Assembly (NCBI GenBank): GCA_009704425.1
Contig: WLEG01000034.1
Coordinates: forward strand, 1 to 11,633
Direction of reading: 5' to 3'
Origin: Actinomycetota bacterium
GTDB taxonomy: Bacteria > Actinomycetota > Acidimicrobiia > Acidimicrobiales > Ilumatobacteraceae
Length of the DNA: 11,633 bases
How positions within the stretch are numbered: the first letter of the stretch is position 1; the number at the start of each line of letters is the position of its first letter. Of the stretch, positions 8,501-11,633 are shown piece after piece. The notes below the pieces were generated by a model. That model did not search any database. It was not told the origin of the DNA and worked only from the letters and a program-made list of their open reading frames with translations. The position numbers and the translations under genes are program-made.

Positions 8501-11500
8501 TGTGGAGCAGTCCGGGGTTGCCGGTCGACGAGGTGATCGTGACCCATCCCGATCCGTCGTTCATCTCGACGCGGTATCCGATGATGGGGGCACCACCGTC
8601 TCCAGCCGGGATCGACCACTCGAGCGCCACCGAGGAATCCCCCGCCACCGCGGCCACGAGGCTCGGTTCGGTGGGGACGTTCACCGGAGTTGAGGTGGAC
8701 GGAACACTCGGGATGCTCTCACCGAGCGAGTTCACGGCGACCACACGCACCGACACCGGAGTGCCGTTCGACAAACCGGTGATCACGGCAGACGTCGACG
8801 ATCCCGCGACCGTCGTCGCGGTCGACCACACCCCACCGCCGATCGACTGTTCGACGCGGTACAACGCGATCGGAAGGCCGCCATTCGACGACGGCGGGCT
8901 CCAAGACACCGACAGCTGACTGTCGCCGGGCACGAGCGTGACTGCGGTTGCCGCGTCCGGAACGGTGGCCGGAGCGACCGTCATCGTGTTCGTCGCGACG
9001 CCCGCTCCCACCGCGTTCACTGCGGACACACGGAACTGGTACGACGTTCCGTTGCTCAAACCCGACACGGTGTACGAGGGAGTGGTGATTCCCGTGGCCA
9101 CCGTCGACCATGAACCATTCAGCAGTCGCTCGACGGTGTACGACAGAATCGGCGAACCACCATTCGACGTCGGAGCCTCCCAGTTCAACGACACCGTGGA
9201 ATCCGACGTGACCGCCACGGGGACGCGCGGGGTCCCCGGCACTCCGGCGGGAAGACCCGCCACCGGAGCGCCGAACACACTCGCTCCCACCGCGTTCACC
9301 GCGTTCACGCGGAACAGATACGCGACACCATTGGTCAAGCCACTGATCGTCGAAGTACGCACGGTCAGATCGTTCTGAACCGGCGTCCAAGTGATGCCGT
9401 CGATCGAACGTTCGATTCCGTAGCTCGTGACCGGCGAACCGCCGTCGTTCGAAGGCGCGCTCCAGGCGAGGGTCACCTGTCCGCTTCCACCGACACTCGA
9501 AGTCACGGCCGGGGCGCTCGGCACCGAGGCCGGGGTCGATTGAATCGTCGCACTCACCGGACCCACGCCGATCGTGTTGATGGCGCTAACACGGAAGGAG
9601 TACGAGGTGCCGTTCACCAATCCACTCACCGCCACCGCCGGGATCACCGAGTTGGAGTTCGACACCACCACGATGAAGTTCGAACCATCGGTCGATTGCT
9701 CGACTCGATAACCCACGATCGGGTTGCCACCGTCGTTCGACGGTGCGGCGAAGGTCAGAACGACCGAGCCGTCACTCGCCAACGCCCCCAGAGACGTGGG
9801 GGTGCCGGGCAGACCGGCCGGGACGACCGATGCCGGAACCGACGCTGCTCCGACGCCGCTGGCGTTGATGGAGCGCACGCGGAACAGATAGGCGGAGCCG
9901 TTGCTCAGACCGGAAACGACACGACTGGTGGAGATCGACGCCGTGTCGGAGACGATCGTGCTCCACGTCGAACCATTGTCGGTGGACTGCTCCACCCGAT
10001 ATCCCGTCACGACGGATCCCCCGTCGTCCACCGGAGCGTTCCACGCGAGGATTGCTCCACCGTTCGATGGCGTGGCGGTGACGTCGGTCGGTCCGCCCGG
10101 GGCACGACTCGGGGTGACACCGACGCTCGCCGTCGACGAACCGACACCGGCGGCGTTCGCCCCCGCCACACGGAACGTGTACGTCGTGCCGTTCGTCAGA
10201 CCCGACACCGTGTAACTGGTGAGTGAGTTGCCGGTGGTGGTCACCGTCGTCCAGGTGGTGCCGTCGGTGGTCGACTCAATCGAGTAACCGATCACCGGAG
10301 AGCCATTGTCACCAGCAGTCGTCCACGAGAGAACGACCGCCCCGTCACCGGCGATCGCGTTGACGGTGGCGGGGGCCGTGGGACCGGCGAACGGAATCGC
10401 CGTGACGACCGAGCTGGAGGCACCGACTCCGGAGGCGTTCAACGCACTCACTCGGAACGACACCGCCGATCCGTTCGTCAACCCCGACGCGTTGTACGTG
10501 GTGGCCGTACTGGCCGTGTCGGCCACCACGGTCGTCCACGTCACTCCGGCGTCGACGGATCTCTCGACGCGGTAGCCGACGATCGCGCTACCACCGTTGG
10601 AAAGCGGAGTCGACCATGAGAGAGCCGCGGTGCCGTTTCCGGCCACGATCACCAACGAGCGGGGGGCGGTCGGCCCGGCGAACGGTGTGCCCGACGCCGA
10701 TGCCGACGCCGATCCCGTTCCCGAACCGTTCACCGCCGCGACACGGAAGTAATAGAGAGTTCCGTTCGCGAGTCCGGACACGACGACCGACGTGGCCGCC
10801 GATCCGGTGTTGGAGATCGACGTCGACCAGTTGGTTCCATCGGTGGATCGCTCGATGGAATAGCCGCTCGGCTGAATGGCCCCCGTCGGTGCCGTCCACG
10901 ACAACACCACGTTTCCGTTACCGGGGACGACGGTCAGATTGGCAGGTTGGCCGGCAACGGCCATCGGAACGGCCGACACGACCGCGCTCGCCGAACCGGA
11001 ACCGATCGCATTCAACGCGTAGACACGGAACGCATACGACTGACCATCGGTCAGGCCGGTGACGGTGAAGGTCGTCGACGTGGTCGCCGTATTGGCGTTG
11101 ACCGTCGTCCACGTCGTCCCGCCATCAGCCGACGACTCGATGCGATAGCCGGTGATCGCTCCGCCCCCATTTGACGAAGGCGCGGTCCAGGACAATTGGA
11201 CCTGGGCCGAGCCACCGGTCGCCGACATCACCCGTGGAGCAGTCGGAGTGCCCGCCGGCGTGGCCGTCGACGCGTTGCTCACTGCTCCGAGACCACTGGT
11301 GTTGCGCGCCGAGACGCGGAACGAATAGGTGGTTCCGTTCGTCAGCCCGTTCACGACATGGACCGTCGATGCCGAGCCGGTGTCGACGACGACATCGTTC
11401 CACGTGGTGCCATTGATCGACGATTCGATGCGATAGCCGATGATCGACGAGCCGCCATCGGATGTCGGGGCGGACCACAGCAGAACGACTTGGCCGTTGG

Positions 11501-11633
11501 ACGCGATCGCCGACAACGTACCCGACGTTCCGGGAACCCCGAAGGGTACGGCCGTCACGGGACTGGAGGCGATGCCCGAGCCGCTGGCATTCACCGCACT
11601 CACCCGGAACGAGTAACTGGTCGCGTTGGTCAA
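2565..11633 (-). CDS. Giant Fn3-repeat surface protein with C-terminal membrane anchor (5' end outside window)
   Basis: An uninterrupted frame of 3022 codons, ending at TGA (complement of 2565-2567) and still open at base 11633. The first codon inside the window (TTG) falls within an Fn3 repeat, so it is not the true start; the signal peptide must lie further right. Order of the visible protein: partial Fn3 (residues 1-31); 26 Fn3 domains of 90-98 residues (32-2547), the last enlarged to 140; a divergent Fn3 (2548-2645) and an Ig-like module (2646-2751), then the same pair again (2752-2847, 2848-2953); an acidic/serine linker (2954-2974); a transmembrane helix (about 2982-3005); Arg-Arg-Arg and an acidic tail. 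The main repeats show LSW in strand B, GYR.E or SY.VE in strand C, a GLTNGT turn and Y.FRV.A.NA.G.G, all Fn3 hallmarks. No LPXTG sorting signal and no catalytic domain are visible. It is probably a membrane-anchored, outward-projecting stalk or adhesin-like protein; the ligand is unknown. Part of an enzyme could still lie in the unseen N-terminus. Confidence 0.93.
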   Translation of the reverse strand: MTNATSYSFRVSAVNASGSGIASSPVTAVPFGVPGTSGTLSAIASNGQVVLLWSAPTSDGGSSIIGYRIESSINGTTWNDVVVDTGSASTVHVVNGLTNGTTYSFRVSARNTSGLGAVSNASTATPAGTPTAPRVMSATGGSAQVQLSWTAPSSNGGGAITGYRIESSADGGTTWTTVNANTATTSTTFTVTGLTDGQSYAFRVYALNAIGSGSASAVVSAVPMAVAGQPANLTVVPGNGNVVLSWTAPTGAIQPSGYSIERSTDGTNWSTSISNTGSAATSVVVSGLANGTLYYFRVAAVNGSGTGSASASASGTPFAGPTAPRSLVIVAGNGTAALSWSTPLSNGGSAIVGYRVERSVDAGVTWTTVVADTASTATTYNASGLTNGSAVSFRVSALNASGVGASSSVVTAIPFAGPTAPATVNAIAGDGAVVLSWTTAGDNGSPVIGYSIESTTDGTTWTTVTTTGNSLTSYTVSGLTNGTTYTFRVAGANAAGVGSSTASVGVTPSRAPGGPTDVTATPSNGGAILAWNAPVDDGGSVVTGYRVEQSTDNGSTWSTIVSDTASISTSRVVSGLSNGSAYLFRVRSINASGVGAASVPASVVPAGLPGTPTSLGALASDGSVVLTFAAPSNDGGNPIVGYRVEQSTDGSNFIVVVSNSNSVIPAVAVSGLVNGTSYSFRVSAINTIGVGPVSATIQSTPASVPSAPAVTSSVGGSGQVTLAWSAPSNDGGSPVTSYGIERSIDGITWTPVQNDLTVRTSTISGLTNGVAYLFRVNAVNAVGASVFGAPVAGLPAGVPGTPRVPVAVTSDSTVSLNWEAPTSNGGSPILSYTVERLLNGSWSTVATGITTPSYTVSGLSNGTSYQFRVSAVNAVGAGVATNTMTVAPATVPDAATAVTLVPGDSQLSVSWSPPSSNGGLPIALYRVEQSIGGGVWSTATTVAGSSTSAVITGLSNGTPVSVRVVAVNSLGESIPSVPSTSTPVNVPTEPSLVAAVAGDSSVALEWSIPAGDGGAPIIGYRVEMNDGSGWVTITSSTGNPGLLHIVSGLTNGVSHQFRVSALNASGSSVTSNTMSATPFSTASAPTTLTVTSGNGRLDLAWSTPATNGGRTITGYRIFASNDGSTWTTLVSNTNSTNRTYSYTGLVNGARKYVKIAAITSAGQGAMSDVATGVPFDDPSAPTGLVLTPGPGEMLAEWVAPTSTGGLPVMGYRIETSTDGLAWTTLIADTGSSVTRALLSGLTGGSTTFVRVAAITTLAVGATGSPSSATALASAPNSVTAVAGDASVSLTWTDPLVPGITGYRIERSVDGGPYSTLVDVASTSLGHLDTGLTNGSSYTYRVSVLTGSSVGASSSQALAIPLGTPSSPSSLVSVAGDRNVALSWSAPANSAGRTITGYRVESSTDGNTWITQIADTGTPVLSASITGLSNGTTYSFRVTALSRTTSGVASSATSSTPATTATAATSLSVVGGDTTATLSWVAPSFDGGSPITGYRIEQSSNGSTWTSLVTNTGSTSTNAVLNSLVNGQTYVVRVVPLTAIGAGVPSTGVVVTPRGGANAPTSLNIVTGSNSAIITWTAPSADGGSPITGYRIAASTDGGNSFSVLVANTGSAATGHTVTGLVNGAPMIVKVAAITAFGVGTLSAASAVFTPSAPPSAPRSLSVVGGNTTATVTWTAPATTSGAPVSGYEIESSSDGGVTWSTVSTSATSPYLMSGLTNGITYLVRVSAVNVAGVGTPSSMVTVTPAGTPNAPQGLGIVSGNGLLSLSWAAPANSGGLPVVSYTVQTSLDGTNWSTVGSGSPATTAVISGLTNGVLVNVRVAASNAAGIGAYTTSVAATPSIGAVAGIVTNLVATPGNGQVALSWNAPSATGGTPISGYVVSQSFDGSTWTNISSGTGSAVTAYLVTGLTNGTPVSFRVSAVNGAGAGAFGAPATATPRTPASSPTNLVATPDNGQVTLSWSAPSSNGGAPVTSYIVESSTDGGTTWTYETTTSSSLHTVSGLTNGVAYAFRVSAVNAGGTGSATRPALATPFSVSGAVVGLAATPGDGQAVVSWSVPSNTGGAPVSSYGVSVSTDGGTTFGAERTVTGTNSIVTGLSNGIAAVIRVVPIGAGGRGTPSTVSVTSRAVPAAPSNLTATSGNGQVVLSWSTPASDGGSPVDSYAIERMVVSSGIWTRIDTTVSTSYTATGLTNGTEYAFRVLATNASGDGPSSVPANVTPATVPTQPLSVVLQVSDSALTVSWSAPASNGGSVVTSYIVETSVDSTNWVARLSTTATSVTIPGLTNGQSYAVRVKAISGAGTGSASNAVSAAPAAAPAAPTALTPVAGDRQMTLTWSAPSNNGGAPIIDYVVEASANGGVTWRSVGVVNAPTTVTVVSGLSNGVAYVFRVGARNVAGVGAASTWVTAAPVAPPRAPTSVVATSVNATPTSPTATASLAWVPPTDDGGATVAGYRIQTSTDGGLTWGSTVRIGPDVFSTDPFAGLSVAGVDDSFDTTRVVRQDAPMGDSGLATATTLTVDGLTFGLAYQFRVQAYTVIGESDWQATTLTPERPVLPPTTPSAVVDQRYLPVSNGLQIVWSMPQSGAPVTAYLVERQRPDGSWEFVALSATSPVVDTRAVLGVTYTYRITPYSGFLAGESALVANARVPANPNPAIGLRIGATGEPTSTRFTVSAQDLSPRSRTTIVLERPDGSVVASLGGPSVSSGGRLSFAGRVPRDLAPGRYVIRLSALDVYGQPVETTTAFDVTATWNPIDSVTPVGPEMITRPTFGRSVDGGLELRWDRPSSGPAPSSYLIERKRSDGTWEVVGITGTSPFRDSTAVLGETYDYRITPFEGSTPGTATVIEQVRVPADTRLSTDLVFDGRGQPTTVSFAWSGRDLRPGTVAHVRLESADGSVVVELGRETVGPDGIVESVAILPSDLSPGSYRVVIEAVDAYGIEVETQREFEITGVWAPSDVEPDDAGPNDGSPDEDSSSSGGLSDVVRGVLYVAGGLVVAVLLAAAGWWLLVARRRDDDEEDQIESGDRP
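2619..2690 (-). other. C-terminal transmembrane anchor of the Fn3 protein
   Basis: Residues about 2982-3005 form a single hydrophobic stretch (YVAGGLVVAVLLAAAGWWLL at its core). An acidic, Ser/Gly-rich linker precedes it, and Arg-Arg-Arg followed by Asp/Glu-rich residues comes after. By the positive-inside rule the repeats face outside and the final 17 residues (3006-3022) lie in the cytoplasm. It lacks an LPXTG box before the helix, so sortase attachment is unlikely. Confidence 0.8.
2775..3380 (-). repeat. C-terminal two-domain unit, copy 2 (divergent Fn3 + Ig-like module)
   Basis: This unit covers residues 2752-2953, 202 residues, directly following copy 1. Matching landmarks in the same order are SYLIERKRSDGTWE, TAVLGETYDYRITP, QVRVPA, then VRLESADGSVV, DLSPGSYRVVIEAVDAYG and closing VWAPSD. 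The two Ig-like halves are both 106 residues long, and the Fn3 halves are 98 and 96. This is a tandem duplication of a membrane-proximal unit, distinct from the main Fn3 array. Confidence 0.8.
3381..3992 (-). repeat. C-terminal two-domain unit, copy 1 (divergent Fn3 + Ig-like module)
   Basis: This unit covers residues 2548-2751 of the visible protein, 204 residues. The first half (3699-3992) is a divergent Fn3 domain with AYLVERQRPDGSW, TAVLG-type text (here RAVLGVTYTYRITP) and closing RVPA. The second half (3381-3698) is a beta-rich module without Fn3 hallmarks, containing IVLERPDGSVV, DLAPGRYVIRLSALDVYG and closing TWNP. The unit recurs immediately downstream. The second half looks Ig-like or macroglobulin-like from its spacing of hydrophobic strands, but I cannot assign it to a named family by eye. 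Confidence 0.8.
3993..11633 (-). repeat. Tandem array of Fn3 domains (26 complete plus one partial)
   Basis: In-frame coding repeats of about 93-97 codons inside the giant gene. From right to left the domain starts are at 11540, 11252, 10961, 10679, 10388, 10106, 9815, 9527, 9245, 8966, 8681, 8396, 8108, 7820, 7550, 7262, 6974, 6680, 6398, 6116, 5822, 5540, 5261, 4979, 4700 and 4412; a partial domain occupies 11541-11633. Each domain carries the core pattern W.AP...GG.P..GY..E.S.DG..W, then GL.NG..Y.FRV.A.N..G.G..S and a closing TP or VP. The copies are clearly homologous as protein, but the compared linkers differ at many wobble positions, so the array is old rather than freshly amplified. 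The domain starting at 7820 is the shortest (90 residues) because the loop before GITGY is reduced; the one starting at 10961 lacks the NGG loop. Confidence 0.9.

Noticed and set aside
2565..11633. A defence or secretion system linking the Fn3 protein to the mycofactocin genes
   Set aside because: The genes are convergent, separated by a terminator-like hairpin, and share no domain or motif. Nothing in the sequence supports a joint function.

Overview
This window is GC-rich, densely coding DNA with two parts that converge. The left part (1-2510, + strand) is the end of a mycofactocin locus. The right part (2565-11633, - strand) is the 3' portion of one giant gene for a surface protein made of fibronectin type III (Fn3) repeats. 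High GC, a mycofactocin locus and a very large Fn3 protein with a C-terminal membrane anchor point to an actinobacterium. Acidimicrobiia or a relative is my best guess, but no marker gene here fixes the lineage.

Left part. The window opens inside mftC, the radical SAM/SPASM maturase of the mycofactocin precursor peptide. Only the last 210 codons are present, including the auxiliary Fe-S cluster cysteines. The mftC stop overlaps the start of the next gene (ATGA), which encodes a complete 626-residue enzyme of the old yellow enzyme / 2,4-dienoyl-CoA reductase type: a flavin TIM barrel, a four-cysteine Fe-S motif and a dinucleotide-binding half. Two flavoenzyme families of this type are known as companions of mycofactocin loci, and their substrates are unknown. 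The two genes are almost certainly co-transcribed and translationally coupled. The plausible common theme is mycofactocin as a peptide-derived redox cofactor, with the flavoenzyme as an associated oxidoreductase.

Junction. Only 54 bases separate the two convergent stop codons. They hold a strong GC-rich hairpin, a candidate two-way terminator.

Right part. A 9069-base reading frame runs leftward and is open at the right window edge. It encodes at least 3022 residues: part of one Fn3 repeat, 26 further Fn3 repeats of the main type (the last enlarged by an insertion), then a twice-repeated unit of one divergent Fn3 domain plus one Ig-like domain, an acidic/serine linker, one transmembrane helix and a short charged tail. 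The visible protein has no cysteine and only about five lysines. It looks like a long stalk or adhesin-like filament anchored in the cell membrane. I see no sequence link between it and the mycofactocin genes; they are simply convergent neighbours. No RNA gene, CRISPR array, insertion sequence or phage element was seen, and no stretch over 300 bases lacks a gene.
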